A stretch of DNA of 64,000 nt from Ralstonia sp. 25mfcol4.1 (GCF_900104095.1 NZ_FNJO01000009.1:186001-250000), one strand, 5' to 3'. Positions 25,974-35,697 are shown, counted from the first letter of the stretch. The notes: a model not told the origin generated them from the letters alone. Numbers and translations: made by a program.

Positions 25974-26417
25974 TTAGAGAACGCTGGAAGCGACGCTGGA
26001 GGCGAGGTTCATGACGGCCTCTCCGATGATCTGTTCGAGCTTGCTGTCCACGCGCGTCAGCTTCAGCGAGAACTCGATGCGGCGGGCCTTGCCGTCCTTG
26101 AAGAAGAGGGTACGGGTTACCGCCAGCGAATCGATCTCGAACATACCGTAGTAATGTCCGGTACCCTCGATCAGCACGTAGGAGAGACCAAGGTCCCCCA
26201 TCACGCGCAGCACCTCGATGGTGTTATCGCCGCCGCTGATCTCGGGCAGCAGCACGCCCGATAGCGTAATGGTCTCATCGTCGGGGCCGGTGAACTGCCG
26301 TGAGGGACGTTTGCCCACCCGGTTGTTCGACGGGTGGCGCCAGCCGATCTGCTGTTGGAATTCCTGATAGGGCGCCGTCTCCAGTGCGAAGACGAACAGC
26401 CCGAGAGCCATCATCAT
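25974..26417 (-). CDS. U: Tail protein gpU
   Basis: 147 residues, homologue of P2 gpU, a tail-terminator-like component. Typical features are an N-terminal FVFALETAPYQEFQQQ and GWRHPSNNRVGKRPSRQFTG-type block with GEAVMNLA near the C-terminus. The gene begins 3 bases after the tape measure stop and ends 5 bases before D. Confidence 0.9.
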   Translation of the reverse strand: MMMALGLFVFALETAPYQEFQQQIGWRHPSNNRVGKRPSRQFTGPDDETITLSGVLLPEISGGDNTIEVLRVMGDLGLSYVLIEGTGHYYGMFEIDSLAVTRTLFFKDGKARRIEFSLKLTRVDSKLEQIIGEAVMNLASSVASSVL

Positions 26418-26420
26418 GGG

Positions 26421-29018
26421 TCAATCCTTGTCGGTAAGCCGCGACCGGCCACGGGCATTCTTCTGCGCCTCTAGCCGTTCGATGCGCTCGGCGACCAGGC
26501 GGGCAATCAGCTGCTCGTCCGCACCGGCGGGCGGGTTAATGTTGATGACGACGGGCGTGGACGCCACAGGCGTCGCGACAGCGCCTGTACGGGATGCAGC
26601 CGAGAGGGGCGGTCGGTTGTCGACGCTGATGCCGGCTGCAGCCGATCCGGTGCCAATGGCAATGCCGGCGCCGATGCCCGCCATGGAGCTGGCCACCTTC
26701 GACACCACGTCGAGCGGGCCGCGCTGATTCTGCGCGAGGCCCTGCTCTAGCCCGCTCATGGTGTAGCCGCCCAGGTCGGCAAACACGCGGCTTGGCGAGT
26801 GGATGCCAAGCTTCTCCTTGAACCAGCCCACCACGCTGTCGCCCACGGAAACGATGGCCTCGCGCACGGCGCCCACACGGCTCGTGATGCCGTTCACCAG
26901 TCCCTGCAGCAGGTTGGCACCGAACTCGCTGAATTTTTCCGGCAGGTCAAAGCCGAACCAGCGCAGCACCGGCGCGATCATGGAGTAGAACGCACCCATC
27001 GGCGACCAGTTGGCGATCAGTGACAGGATGCCGCCCAGCCCGCCCTGAAACGCCGTGGTCACCTGCGCCCACAGGCCGGTGAAGAAATTGCGGATCGGAT
27101 CCCAATACTTGATGAGCAGGAACGCTGCGACACCAATGGCGGTCACCGCCAGCCCAATGGGATTCAGCAGGAACACGCGCCCCACGAAGCTGAAGACGGT
27201 CATCAGGAAATTGAAGGCCCCGGCCAGCCGCGCGACGATGCCCACGCCACCCCCGAGCTGAATGCCGAGCATGGCCATGCCATATCGGGCAATCACCATG
27301 GGCCCAAACGCGGCAGCCAGTGCCAGCGTCAGGCCGCCCAGCACCGTCAGCAGCACGCCGACCGCCGCCGCACCCTTGATGAGCCAGGCGACGAGCTGCG
27401 GGTGTGCCTGTGCGAACGCATTGAAGCGGTCCACCAGGCGGCCCACCGTGTTCATCAGGTCGACCAGCGTCGAGCGAAGGACTTCACCGCCCGCGCTGCT
27501 GGTGTTGAATATCTGGTTCTGCAGGCGCTGCCAGCGTGCGGAAATCGTGTCTTGGCGTGCAGAAAACTCGCGGGACATCGAGCCCTCTGCCTTCGAGCCA
27601 TTGGCTAGATCCAGCTGGCGCTTCAGTTCGTCCGGCTTGTCGACCAGCTTGGCCAAGGTGTCCGAGTGCTCCATGCCCACCAGCTCGACCATGACGCCAA
27701 TGCGCTTGTCGGCAGGCAGCTTGCGCTCCTCGATCACCTTGAACAGCGTGCCCGTGGCATTCGTCGCCATGCCTTTCTGAATCTCGGTGGTGGTCAGCCC
27801 GATTTCGGACACCGCTGCGTGAAACTTCTTTGTGCCCTTCTCGGCAGCAGCGAACTTCTGGACGATGGCGTTGATGGCGGTGCCCGCCGTCTCCGTGCGC
27901 TCGCCCAGCGTCAGCAGCGTGGAGGCGAGGGCGGCGGCATCCTTGGCGGGCATGGCCACACCGGACACGACGCCGGAGATACGATTCAGGACGTTGATGA
28001 TGTCATTGCCCTTGCTGATGGCGTTGTCGTCCAGATAGTTGATCGTGTCGGCCAGCCCCATGATCGCGTTGGTCGGGATTCGGAAGTTCTTGGCGACCTT
28101 GCCCATGCTCTCGGCGATCTCGTCCGGCACCGCGTCAAATGCGGTGGCCATCATCGCCACAGTGCGGGTGTACTCGATCAGCTCGTTACGCGGCACCTCC
28201 ATGCGTGCGCCGGCCGTCACCATCTCTGCGATCTGCGCAGTGGGAATCGGTAGTTCCTTGCCAAGCTGCCGGATCTGCCGCGCCATGTCGTAGTAGATGT
28301 CCGTCAGCTTGCCGCTGGGATCCCGCGCGCCGTCCACTTGCCTGGCGATGCCGAGCATGGCGTCTTCGAACGTGACGTAATCCTTGACGGCCTTGGCGAT
28401 GGGCGTCAGCACAATGCCGCCGGCGGCCGCCATCGACGCGCCGGCATTGAGCATGGCATTCCGGGCAGCCATCCCCTTCTGGTATTGCGACTGTGCGGCA
28501 GCCATTAGCCGGTGGCGCTCCCCCACTGCCCGGAGCTGCGCCTGCTGCTGCGCCAGAGCCTGCGAGGTGTTGTCGATGCGGTTGCGGAGGTCGCGCTGCG
28601 CCTGGCCGAGGCTTGTCGTGCTGATGCCAGCGGCATCGAGCCGGCCGCGCACTGCGGCAAGGTTCTGCTGCAGCTCGCCGCCTCGCTGTTTGAGCGCTTG
28701 GGCTTCGCGCACCGCCGTCTGGAATGCCCGCGACATGGCCGCAGTGGGCTTGTCGGCCGCCGCGATCTCCTGTGCCAGAGCCTTTACACGTGCCTGCGTG
28801 GCGCCCAGCTGGTTCTCGGTGATCGCGGCGTCTTTGGACAGCTTGCGAAAGCTGTCGATGTTGGCCTGTGCTCGGTTCAGATCCTTGAGCTGGTCGCGGG
28901 TGGCCTTGACGGCCTTGGCCAGATCGGTGCTGCTGCCCATGATGGCGCGGAACGGGCGCGTCATGCGGTCGACGGCCTGCAGCACGACTTCAAGCCTGAG
29001 GTTACGGGGTGTGCTCAT
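26421..29018 (-). CDS. T: Tail tape-measure protein gpT
   Basis: 865 residues. N-terminal coiled coils (about 10-190), TAGAGAT-type phage tape-measure domain (about 215-420), hydrophobic segments in the middle (about 545-660) and a C-terminal amphipathic region, the normal plan for a P2-like tape measure that sets tail length. Its ATG overlaps the stop of the E' frame (ATGA), which couples T translation to the frameshifted product. Confidence 0.93.
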   Translation of the reverse strand: MSTPRNLRLEVVLQAVDRMTRPFRAIMGSSTDLAKAVKATRDQLKDLNRAQANIDSFRKLSKDAAITENQLGATQARVKALAQEIAAADKPTAAMSRAFQTAVREAQALKQRGGELQQNLAAVRGRLDAAGISTTSLGQAQRDLRNRIDNTSQALAQQQAQLRAVGERHRLMAAAQSQYQKGMAARNAMLNAGASMAAAGGIVLTPIAKAVKDYVTFEDAMLGIARQVDGARDPSGKLTDIYYDMARQIRQLGKELPIPTAQIAEMVTAGARMEVPRNELIEYTRTVAMMATAFDAVPDEIAESMGKVAKNFRIPTNAIMGLADTINYLDDNAISKGNDIINVLNRISGVVSGVAMPAKDAAALASTLLTLGERTETAGTAINAIVQKFAAAEKGTKKFHAAVSEIGLTTTEIQKGMATNATGTLFKVIEERKLPADKRIGVMVELVGMEHSDTLAKLVDKPDELKRQLDLANGSKAEGSMSREFSARQDTISARWQRLQNQIFNTSSAGGEVLRSTLVDLMNTVGRLVDRFNAFAQAHPQLVAWLIKGAAAVGVLLTVLGGLTLALAAAFGPMVIARYGMAMLGIQLGGGVGIVARLAGAFNFLMTVFSFVGRVFLLNPIGLAVTAIGVAAFLLIKYWDPIRNFFTGLWAQVTTAFQGGLGGILSLIANWSPMGAFYSMIAPVLRWFGFDLPEKFSEFGANLLQGLVNGITSRVGAVREAIVSVGDSVVGWFKEKLGIHSPSRVFADLGGYTMSGLEQGLAQNQRGPLDVVSKVASSMAGIGAGIAIGTGSAAAGISVDNRPPLSAASRTGAVATPVASTPVVININPPAGADEQLIARLVAERIERLEAQKNARGRSRLTDKD

Positions 29019-29442
29019 TCGTCGGATCCGCTACGTTCGTAGGCGCGCTCGCGCCATTCCATCAGCTCTGCGACCCCCATGGCGTACATCACCTCCGGGG
29101 GCCAGTGAAAAATCACTGCAACGTCTGCGATGGCGTGCTCGACTCGGTCTGGAAGTTTTCCTCCTTGGCCGACTTCGGCAGCAAAAAACCGGTCACCGCC
29201 GTTCCCAGCTGGGTCAGGTCCGCCGGATCCAGCTTGCTCACGTCGTGCTGCGTGAGCGTTGGGGTGGTGATACGCGGCAGCACGATGTGCAATGCGGTCA
29301 CGTCCATACGCATCAGATCGACCAGGCTGCAGCCGCGCAGCTCGCCCGAACCGGGCTTGCGTACCGCGATGGACTTGATGGTCTGCTCGCCGCGCTTGAT
29401 GGGGCTATCGAGGGTGATATCGGTGGAGGTCGGTTGGGTCAT
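29015..29442 (-). CDS. E': Tail assembly chaperone gpE+E' made by -1 frameshifting
   Basis: After the slippery TTTTTTG (29188-29182 on the minus strand) a -1 shift enters a frame open for exactly 55 codons. It ends at a TGA (29017-29015) that overlaps the gpT start. The extension ends AYERSGSDE and contains FHWPPEVMYAMGVAELMEW, similar to P2 gpE'. P2 uses the same heptamer at this gene. The fusion would be about 142 residues. It acts with gpE as a chaperone for the tape-measure protein. Confidence 0.85.
29113..29442 (-). CDS. E: Tail assembly chaperone gpE
   Basis: 109 residues, the zero-frame product. The N-terminal part (TLDSPIKRGEQTIKSIAVRKPGSGELRG) is typical of P2 gpE / phage tail protein E (the block lies at about residues 9-36). 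The ATG at 29442 is chosen because sequence upstream of it is low in coding character. The zero frame continues 23 residues past the slip site and stops at 29113. Confidence 0.9.
   Translation of the reverse strand: MTQPTSTDITLDSPIKRGEQTIKSIAVRKPGSGELRGCSLVDLMRMDVTALHIVLPRITTPTLTQHDVSKLDPADLTQLGTAVTGFLLPKSAKEENFQTESSTPSQTLQ
29182..29188 (-). promoter_or_regulatory. Programmed -1 frameshift site
   Basis: Minus-strand heptamer T TTT TTG in the zero frame GGT TTT TTG of gpE, the same heptamer used by P2. Confidence 0.85.
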
Positions 29443-29503
29443 GGCAGTAGGAATCAGGATGACAGGAACGGGCCAGCCCAAAGGCCGGCCCGCATGAGGT
29501 CCG

Positions 29504-30013
29504 TTACAGGCCCATGGCGCGGCGCTGGCCGGCCAGGCGATCGACACCGAAGACAACCTCGATGAAGTTCACATGGTCGATCTCACACCACACTTCGCCG
29601 TTGATGGTCAGCTTGTAGTAGCTGACCGAGGACTTGACCTTGAACTGGCTGTTGTCGCCGGCCTTGGCGTTGCCCATGTCCAGCTCGGTGTGGCGGCCGC
29701 GGATGACGATCTCGACCGAATCGGTGTCGCTGTCGTCGTCACGCTGGAGTGCGCCAGCAAAGCGCAGCAACACGCCTGATACGGACGTGATGCCCCATTC
29801 CTTGAAGATGGCGCGCATGATGCCCCCGTAGGTGGCCTCCAGTTCCATCTTCTCGGCACCCAGATCGATATCGACCGGGCCGTTCATGCCGCCCGCTCGG
29901 TACTCTTCCAGCTTGCGAGTGAGCTTGGGCAGCGTCATTTCTTCGCACTCGCCCACGAAGCTCTCGCCATTGTGGAAGACGTTGAAGTTCTTTACTTTGC
30001 GTGGCATTGCCAT
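29504..30013 (-). CDS. FII: Major tail tube protein gpFII
   Basis: 169 residues, P2 FII family: starts MAMPRKVKNFNVFHNGESFVGE and contains GGMNGPVDIDLG (about 42-53), YGGIMRAIFK and a C-terminal VNFIEVVFGVDRLAGQRRA. Builds the inner tube through which DNA passes. Lies 35 bp after the sheath gene, 61 bp before gpE. Confidence 0.93.
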   Translation of the reverse strand: MAMPRKVKNFNVFHNGESFVGECEEMTLPKLTRKLEEYRAGGMNGPVDIDLGAEKMELEATYGGIMRAIFKEWGITSVSGVLLRFAGALQRDDDSDTDSVEIVIRGRHTELDMGNAKAGDNSQFKVKSSVSYYKLTINGEVWCEIDHVNFIEVVFGVDRLAGQRRAMGL

Positions 30014-30048
30014 GGCGGTTCCCTTTCAGGTGTTGGCAGCTCGCACGC

Positions 30049-31221
30049 TTACGCGTTGACGGCTTCCGCGAATTGCATGAGATATCGGTCGGTGATGCGC
30101 TGACGCAGCGTCAGGTTTTCCAGCGGCGGTACCGGCGTGTAGTCGTAGTCGATGCCGAGCTGTCCATCCTTCAGCGAGTCCTTGGGGTTGAACTCCGGGT
30201 CGTACCACGCGGAACCGCCGAGTAGGTAGCCGTTGCGCGTCAGCGAACGCATCTTCCCGTTGATGCCTTCCACGATGTCGCGTACGAGCGACGGCGTCAT
30301 CGGCAGATCCATGGCCCAGGCGTGCGCCTCTGCCATCGTGTCTGCCAGCACCTGCGCCGTGCGGGTGTAGTTCTCGAACTGGAAGAGCGGATCCGAGCTG
30401 CAGGTGCGAGAACCCCAGAAGCGGAAGCCCTGAAAATTGATCAGGGTGGTGACGTCGTTTTGGTTCAGGTATCCCGCGTCGGTGGCCGGATCCTGCAGAT
30501 CCCAGAAGACGTCCTTGGACAGGCCCGTCACGCCGTTGATGGCCACGTTCGACAGCGTCTTGTGCCAGCCCACTTCGTTGTCGAGCTTGGCGCGCAGTCC
30601 CAGCGCACGCGCCGTGGCGAAGAGCGTGGTCTCGGCGTTGGACACCGTGTCCCAGCCGATGAAGTCGGGCCAGATGGTCATCAGCTCGCGCTGGCCAAAG
30701 TTGTCGCGGTAGGCGACCGCTTCTTCCTTGGTCTCGCAGCCGAACGCCGACACATAGGCGAACGCGCGCAGCTTCTGCGCGATGCTGGCCAGCTCCGTGG
30801 CCACGGGCAGGCTGTCCATGCCGGGAATGCCGAGAATGCGTGGCGTGACGCCCAGGCTGTTCTTCGCCGACAGCAGAGCCTTCATGCCGGTGAAGCGGCC
30901 GTTGGCATCGGTGCCGCCGATCAGGTTGCTGGTGGTCTCGGCATCGGTCGCGCCCTTGGCCACGCGCACGACCACGGTCAGCGGGTTGGCCTGATCTGTG
31001 ATGGCGTCGAGCGCTTTGGCCAGCGTCCCGGTGTCGCCCGCTTTGCCGAGGGACGAAAGGGGGCTGGTCAGCAGTACCGGCTTGTTAAGGGGAAAGACCG
31101 TTGCGTCCGCGTCGTCAGCAGTACAGACGATGCCGGGCACGGCCGTCGCGATGGTACGAATGGGGCGGGTGCCTTCGTTGATTTCAACGACACGTACGCC
31201 GTGGTGGTAGTCAGATGGCAT
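30049..31221 (-). CDS. FI: Tail sheath protein gpFI
   Basis: 390-residue contractile sheath protein. The N-terminal [19 protein letters not shown] is diagnostic of P2 FI, followed by sheath subtilisin-like and C-terminal domains ending [13 protein letters not shown]. First gene of the FI-FII-E-T-U-D operon. An Ogr-type dyad centred 95 bp upstream of the ATG is the likely promoter element. Confidence 0.94.
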   Translation of the reverse strand: MPSDYHHGVRVVEINEGTRPIRTIATAVPGIVCTADDADATVFPLNKPVLLTSPLSSLGKAGDTGTLAKALDAITDQANPLTVVVRVAKGATDAETTSNLIGGTDANGRFTGMKALLSAKNSLGVTPRILGIPGMDSLPVATELASIAQKLRAFAYVSAFGCETKEEAVAYRDNFGQRELMTIWPDFIGWDTVSNAETTLFATARALGLRAKLDNEVGWHKTLSNVAINGVTGLSKDVFWDLQDPATDAGYLNQNDVTTLINFQGFRFWGSRTCSSDPLFQFENYTRTAQVLADTMAEAHAWAMDLPMTPSLVRDIVEGINGKMRSLTRNGYLLGGSAWYDPEFNPKDSLKDGQLGIDYDYTPVPPLENLTLRQRITDRYLMQFAEAVNA

Positions 31222-31303
31222 GCAGTCCTCCGGGATTGATCCTGACGATGGTGGGATCGTCCCGGTAGGATGCTGCGCACGCGCGAGCCTGTCTCTCTAA
31301 TGA

Positions 31304-31328
31304 TGTTGTACGCCAGCGGCGCACAACA
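31304..31328. promoter_or_regulatory. Ogr-binding dyad upstream of FI (late promoter)
   Basis: TGTTGT-N13-ACAACA, with arms extending to GATGTTGT/ACAACATC. Centre at 31316, 95 bp from the FI ATG. P2 late promoters carry such a dyad about 55 bp before the start site, which would place transcription start near 31261. Confidence 0.8.
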
Positions 31329-31790
31329 TCACGCGTGTACGGGAAGGGGAATGGACGCTGCCAGCGGCAGCATCCAGAGGTGTTGCGGGTAAACGCGGCG
31401 ACGGAATTCCGGACGCACGAGCGGCTGGCCAGCAGCATCGAACGCCCATGCCACCAGCTCGGAGCAGAACCACGCATCGTCTGACTGCCAGTCTCGGCGC
31501 AACGCGAGGCCAGCTAGTGCCGAATAATCGTAGGGCTTGCCGACCTGGGATGCCGCGGCGTCGATGACCGCTTGCGGATCACGCGCAGGCAGGTCGGCTA
31601 TCGCATAGTCCGTACTGCGCGACAGCGCATCGACCAGCGGCGCGCGCCGTACACCGTGTAGCGCCACGGCTTCGATCACGCTGTCGCCATCGACCACGGC
31701 GACGTGCGACCAGCGTGACCATGTGAAGGCCCGGATGGCGACCGACAAAGGCAGCCGCGTGGTGGAGAACAGAACGCGCACGCTCGACAT
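31329..31790 (-). CDS. NlpC/P60-like (permuted papain fold) cysteine hydrolase
   Basis: 153 residues. The order fits a YiiX-type permuted papain fold: His in WSRWSHVAVVDGD near residue 30, then DAAASQVGKPYDY and the Cys in DDAWFCSELVAWAF near 108-121. Such enzymes cut amide bonds in peptidoglycan or lipids. It sits between the tail-fibre assembly gene and FI, and the Ogr dyad starts just outside its C-terminus. It is not part of the P2 set. It might help cell-wall penetration or be a cargo enzyme. The catalytic Cys/His assignment is inferred by eye. Confidence 0.7.
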   Translation of the reverse strand: MSSVRVLFSTTRLPLSVAIRAFTWSRWSHVAVVDGDSVIEAVALHGVRRAPLVDALSRSTDYAIADLPARDPQAVIDAAASQVGKPYDYSALAGLALRRDWQSDDAWFCSELVAWAFDAAGQPLVRPEFRRRVYPQHLWMLPLAASIPLPVHA

Positions 31791-31792
31791 GG

Positions 31793-32389
31793 TCAGCTCG
31801 CCGCGTTGCCCAGACTAGCGATCTTAGCGTGGATGCCGTCAATGGCCGCAGAAGCAATCGCCGTCGCCGAGTCCGCTGTCAGCGCATTCCGTACGCCTTC
31901 CTTCGCTTTAAGGCGTGCGTCTCGTATGGCATACAGCGCAGCGTTCCAGGCGTTTGCCTCCGCGATGATGTTATCGGCCGCTTGCTTCGACGACCAGCCC
32001 TTCGCTTCCGCCCAGCTTTTGACGCTTAGAGGGCATTCGCCCACGTATCCAGCCGCTCGATAGGCTTTCGCTTCGGCTTCGGCGATCTGGTACTCGGCAG
32101 CGCGCAGTGGGTCGCCGGCAACCGCCAGGCGGGCGGCGTCGGCCGCGGCATCGATGCTGGCGCACAGCAAGACGCGCACCTGACCGAGAGACGGCGCGGG
32201 ACGGTCAATCAGTACGGCCTTGCCATCAGGCGTGACGGCCATGATTTTTCCAACGGACTGTCCTTCGAGGAGCTGGGCGTGCGTCGCGGCGCTGATCGCG
32301 ATGCTTGGCTGTGGAATTGGGTCGTGGATTCCTTCGGCGACAAAGCCAATGACCTTGTTGTCGCCGTCGACTTGCGCGTAGATTTGCAT
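31793..32389 (-). CDS. Tail-fibre assembly protein gpG-like
   Basis: 198 residues; starts MQIYAQVDGDNKVIGFV, an N-terminal pattern typical of fibre-assembly or fibre-tip proteins, followed by a helical C-terminal half rich in Ala. It follows the tail fibre gene by 19 bp, the position of P2 gene G. A longer frame exists upstream but overlaps the fibre C-terminus and is not needed. The specific chaperone role is inferred from position. Confidence 0.7.
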   Translation of the reverse strand: MQIYAQVDGDNKVIGFVAEGIHDPIPQPSIAISAATHAQLLEGQSVGKIMAVTPDGKAVLIDRPAPSLGQVRVLLCASIDAAADAARLAVAGDPLRAAEYQIAEAEAKAYRAAGYVGECPLSVKSWAEAKGWSSKQAADNIIAEANAWNAALYAIRDARLKAKEGVRNALTADSATAIASAAIDGIHAKIASLGNAAS

Positions 32390-32408
32390 GGGTGTTTTCT
32401 TCAGAGGA

Positions 32409-34172
32409 TTAGAAGCCGAGTGCGATGAAGCTGCACCACTCAGGGCTCGCTGCGAAGTTCTGTGCGATGACTTGCCCGGTAGGGTCACCGCCGGCGGTCG
32501 AGACAAAGAGGGTTGCGTTAGTACCGGGAGCTTGGCGGTTGCCGGTACACATCAGACAGTAGTTCGGAAACCGCAGTGCATACGAAAACGCCGTGATTCC
32601 GCCCGATACAGCGTTGCACTGGAATGAGCCCCAATTGAGAATCAGGCCGCCAGGGAATCTCTGATACCCGTTCGTAATGTGGTAGCGGGCCCAGTTCGCC
32701 CCAAGTTGCTCGGCAGCGGACCCAGAGCAGAGCCATCCATTCGACGCCTTGACGAACACGGCCGTCTCGCCCGAGTACACAGTCACGGCACCAAGCGCCG
32801 TTCCCGATGCGGTCATCCAATCTGTTCCCGCGCGGGCGACATTGAAGGCTTGCCCGCCAACATTCTGGAAGACAAAGGTAGCGCCGTCAGGTGCGGCATT
32901 CAGCGCCGGAAGCGTAAGCACCTGCCCAGCAGCGACCATCGCGACGCTAATCATCTTCCCTGCGTTTGCGACTGGCACGTTTGCCGTTGCTGTGAAGCTG
33001 GCAGACCCGGAAAAGTTGCCGAGCGCGCGTTGCACGGCTTCCATCGTGGCGAGCTTCTTGCTCGCATCAAACTGCGCTTGTGTCGGCGCGGTCGGGTTGC
33101 CGGTCAGGTCCGGCGATGCCAAAGGCGCCTTCAGCGCAAGCGCGGCTGTCATGGTGGCCGCAAAGTTCGCGTCGTTCCCGAGTGCAGCAGCCAGCTCGTT
33201 TAGGGTGTCGAGTTGGGCGGGCGACGCATTCACCAGCGCAGCAATCGCGGCGGCGACAAACGCCGTGCTCGCTGCCTGCCGCGTTGCCGTGCCGGGGGGC
33301 GCGGTGTCAACCTTCGGAACGCCGGTGAAGTCGGGAGACGCGAGGGGAGCGAAATAGCCGTCACCTACGCGCTTGAATACGAGCGCTGTCGCGCCGATGA
33401 TGATTGTGCCGTCCGTGGCCAGTTGCCAGACCGAATCGCCGTTCACCGTACCCTGTTCGATGGTCACCAGTGCACCGGGCGTCAGATCGATGCCACTGTC
33501 CGCATCAGCGGTGCGTGCCCATGCCCCAGTGGCCGCTGCATAGATACCGTTGTCTTTGCCCGCCACTTGGTCTTTTACGAGGACACGGGCGCCAACAGTT
33601 AGCACGACGCCGTCGACGGTTTGCAGTCCAGACAGCGCGGCGAGAGGGGCGGTGGTTGCGACGAGAGCAGACTGCTTGCCGTCGCGTTTATCCAGCTCCG
33701 CGGCGATTTGGGTGTCGACGTAACCGCGCGTGGCGAGCACGATGGACGGATCCACCTTCAGTTCCACGGTCGCCCCGCTGGTGTTCAGACAGACCAAGCG
33801 CACGACCTGCGTGCGTGCGGAGCCTTCGGCCAACACCGGCTTGTACGTCTCCGGAATGTTGGCGTAATAGACCAACGTACCGTCTTCAGCATGAAGGCCA
33901 GCTTCGCGGATCCACCAGCCACCCTCAGTCTCAGGAATGACCTGCTCGGCGATGAACTGGCTCGCGTTCTGCGGATCTTGTGTCAACGAATTGATGGCCG
34001 CACGGCGGCGTTCGTTGATCAGCGTCTTGCGTGCGCGATCCGGGATAGGCAAGGCACCATTGGCGTCGCCGACCGACATGGCCGTGAGTTTCAGGGGGAC
34101 GCCCAGTGCCTGGGCGTTGGCAAGCTTGGCCTCGCCGTCAGCGGTGGGGATAAGGAAATAGGTTTGCGCCAT
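32409..34172 (-). CDS. H: Tail fibre protein gpH
   Basis: 587 residues. The N-terminal DUF3751-type baseplate attachment domain (about 1-150: MAQTYFLIPTADGEAKLANA, TLINERRRAAINSL) is followed by repeats with the phage fibre motif LASPDFTGVP/LASPDLTGNP near 280 and 370. A distal receptor-binding part ends in Cys-containing, aromatic-rich sequence (FSYALRFPNYCLMCTGNRQAPGT is split across about 525-550). The two motif copies indicate trimeric fibre repeats. Distal sequence sets host range and is the part most likely to be exchanged. Confidence 0.92.
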   Translation of the reverse strand: MAQTYFLIPTADGEAKLANAQALGVPLKLTAMSVGDANGALPIPDRARKTLINERRRAAINSLTQDPQNASQFIAEQVIPETEGGWWIREAGLHAEDGTLVYYANIPETYKPVLAEGSARTQVVRLVCLNTSGATVELKVDPSIVLATRGYVDTQIAAELDKRDGKQSALVATTAPLAALSGLQTVDGVVLTVGARVLVKDQVAGKDNGIYAAATGAWARTADADSGIDLTPGALVTIEQGTVNGDSVWQLATDGTIIIGATALVFKRVGDGYFAPLASPDFTGVPKVDTAPPGTATRQAASTAFVAAAIAALVNASPAQLDTLNELAAALGNDANFAATMTAALALKAPLASPDLTGNPTAPTQAQFDASKKLATMEAVQRALGNFSGSASFTATANVPVANAGKMISVAMVAAGQVLTLPALNAAPDGATFVFQNVGGQAFNVARAGTDWMTASGTALGAVTVYSGETAVFVKASNGWLCSGSAAEQLGANWARYHITNGYQRFPGGLILNWGSFQCNAVSGGITAFSYALRFPNYCLMCTGNRQAPGTNATLFVSTAGGDPTGQVIAQNFAASPEWCSFIALGF

Positions 34173-34175
34173 GGC

Positions 34176-34802
34176 TCACAGAGGGTTGACGGTGATGGTG
34201 TCGACCAGGTGCGCGGCGCCGGCATAAAGCGATGCGCCCACGACCTCGACGGGTTGGGGGGAATACGGGTAGACGGTGATGACATCGCCAAGCAGCGGCG
34301 CGCCGGTGTAGCGCACGGCGCCTCGTGTCTCGACGCTTATGGCGAGCCCCGTCAGGTGACGCGAAAGCGGCTTGGCGTCGTCGATCAGGCGCTCCAGCTC
34401 GGCGTACATTTCCTCGGTGATGCCGGTGTCCATCACGCCGACATCGAGATGGAACGTGCCGCGCGGTCCTTCTGGTTGCATGTCGTACCAGGGCACCACG
34501 CGGATCAGATAGCCAAGCGGCTCGATCGCGCGGCGGATGGCACCGACAGTGCCTTTGCGCTGATGTACGAAGAACGAAGCGTCGATCACCGCCCGCTTCG
34601 TCCCTTCCGACCAGTTCGGATCCCAGCGGTCGACGGATCTTTCCCACGCGAGGAAGGGCAGCACACTGGCGGGGCACTTCGCGGCGTCTCCCAAATCCCG
34701 GATGGGCACTGGGATTCGTTCGATAGCCGCCCCTGCTGTGGCGATGTTCCGCTCCACCTGCGTGGCGTTCGGAGGCAGGAGCCTAGACACGTGCGCCCCC
34801 AT
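34176..34802 (-). CDS. I: Baseplate protein gpI
   Basis: 208 residues, P2 gpI family: LLPPNATQVERNIATAG start, FLAWERSVDRWDPNWSE near 50-66 and GTVGAIRRAIEPLG near 84. The gene overlaps J by 20 bp and H begins 3 bases later. Connects baseplate to tail fibre. Confidence 0.93.
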   Translation of the reverse strand: MGAHVSRLLPPNATQVERNIATAGAAIERIPVPIRDLGDAAKCPASVLPFLAWERSVDRWDPNWSEGTKRAVIDASFFVHQRKGTVGAIRRAIEPLGYLIRVVPWYDMQPEGPRGTFHLDVGVMDTGITEEMYAELERLIDDAKPLSRHLTGLAISVETRGAVRYTGAPLLGDVITVYPYSPQPVEVVGASLYAGAAHLVDTITVNPL

Positions 34803-35697
34803 CCACGATGTTCACGCCAGTGCAGTAGGCGGCCTGCGTCTCGTCCAGCACGGCGTCTTCAGCCGGCAACCGAATCTCGACGCGCGACACGCCCTCGGCG
34901 AAAAGCGCACTATTGATGGCCGAGCGGTCGATATCGCGGCCGAGCCGACGGCTGTCCTTCCGGTAGGTGTCCAGACGCTTGGCGGCCTCGGCCAGCACCA
35001 GCTCACGCTCCGGGCCGTTCGTCTTCGTGTACACCGTCGCGTCAATTTCGTAGTGGGTGATCTGGGCCGACTGAACGGTCAGCCGGTCTGCCAGCGGTAT
35101 CACGTCTTCGTCGCTGAGCGCCGCTTTCACGTTGTCCAGCACTTCTTTGCCAACACTGCCGTCGCCCTCGATGCCGAGGACGGTGACAACGACTTCGCAC
35201 GGTTGCGGGCTGATCGCACTGACATCGGCAATGCGACCGTCCGCACTGCGGGCGTGGAATTTGTAACCTTCGCGCGGTCCGGCCGTCGACAGCCCCTCGA
35301 AGGCGAGCTGCGTTCGCTCGGTCAGCGACTCATCCTCTTCCATCACTGCAGCCGTGGGCGGCTCCGTGCTGTCGTCTTCTGGCGTCACCACCAGGCGTTC
35401 CACGTTGTAGTTCGCGGCTACGTGTTCGAGGTCGTTACCCTTGGCATAGGCCAGCATGCGCGCACGCGATGCGTCATTGACGCGCTGACGCAGAACCGTC
35501 TCCCGGTAGGCGTTCTCCTGAATCAGCTTCACGATGGGCTCGGATTCGAGCTGCAGCGTCTGTGCCACATCCGCCCGCTGGGCGACGGGAAAGAGGCTGA
35601 CGTAGTAAGCCTTGCGTTCGGCAACGATGGTCTCGTAGTCGATGTTCTCGACCACGTCCGGCACCGGCAGGCGTGAAAGATCAATGGGCGTGGTCAT
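34783..35697 (-). CDS. J: Baseplate wedge protein gpJ
   Basis: 304 residues, Baseplate_J family. Visible signatures are LPVPDVVENIDYETIVAE at the N-terminus and GNDLEHVAANYNVERLVV near 92-109. It overlaps W by 4 bases and I by 20 bases, as in P2. Confidence 0.94.
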   Translation of the reverse strand: MTTPIDLSRLPVPDVVENIDYETIVAERKAYYVSLFPVAQRADVAQTLQLESEPIVKLIQENAYRETVLRQRVNDASRARMLAYAKGNDLEHVAANYNVERLVVTPEDDSTEPPTAAVMEEDESLTERTQLAFEGLSTAGPREGYKFHARSADGRIADVSAISPQPCEVVVTVLGIEGDGSVGKEVLDNVKAALSDEDVIPLADRLTVQSAQITHYEIDATVYTKTNGPERELVLAEAAKRLDTYRKDSRRLGRDIDRSAINSALFAEGVSRVEIRLPAEDAVLDETQAAYCTGVNIVDGGARV

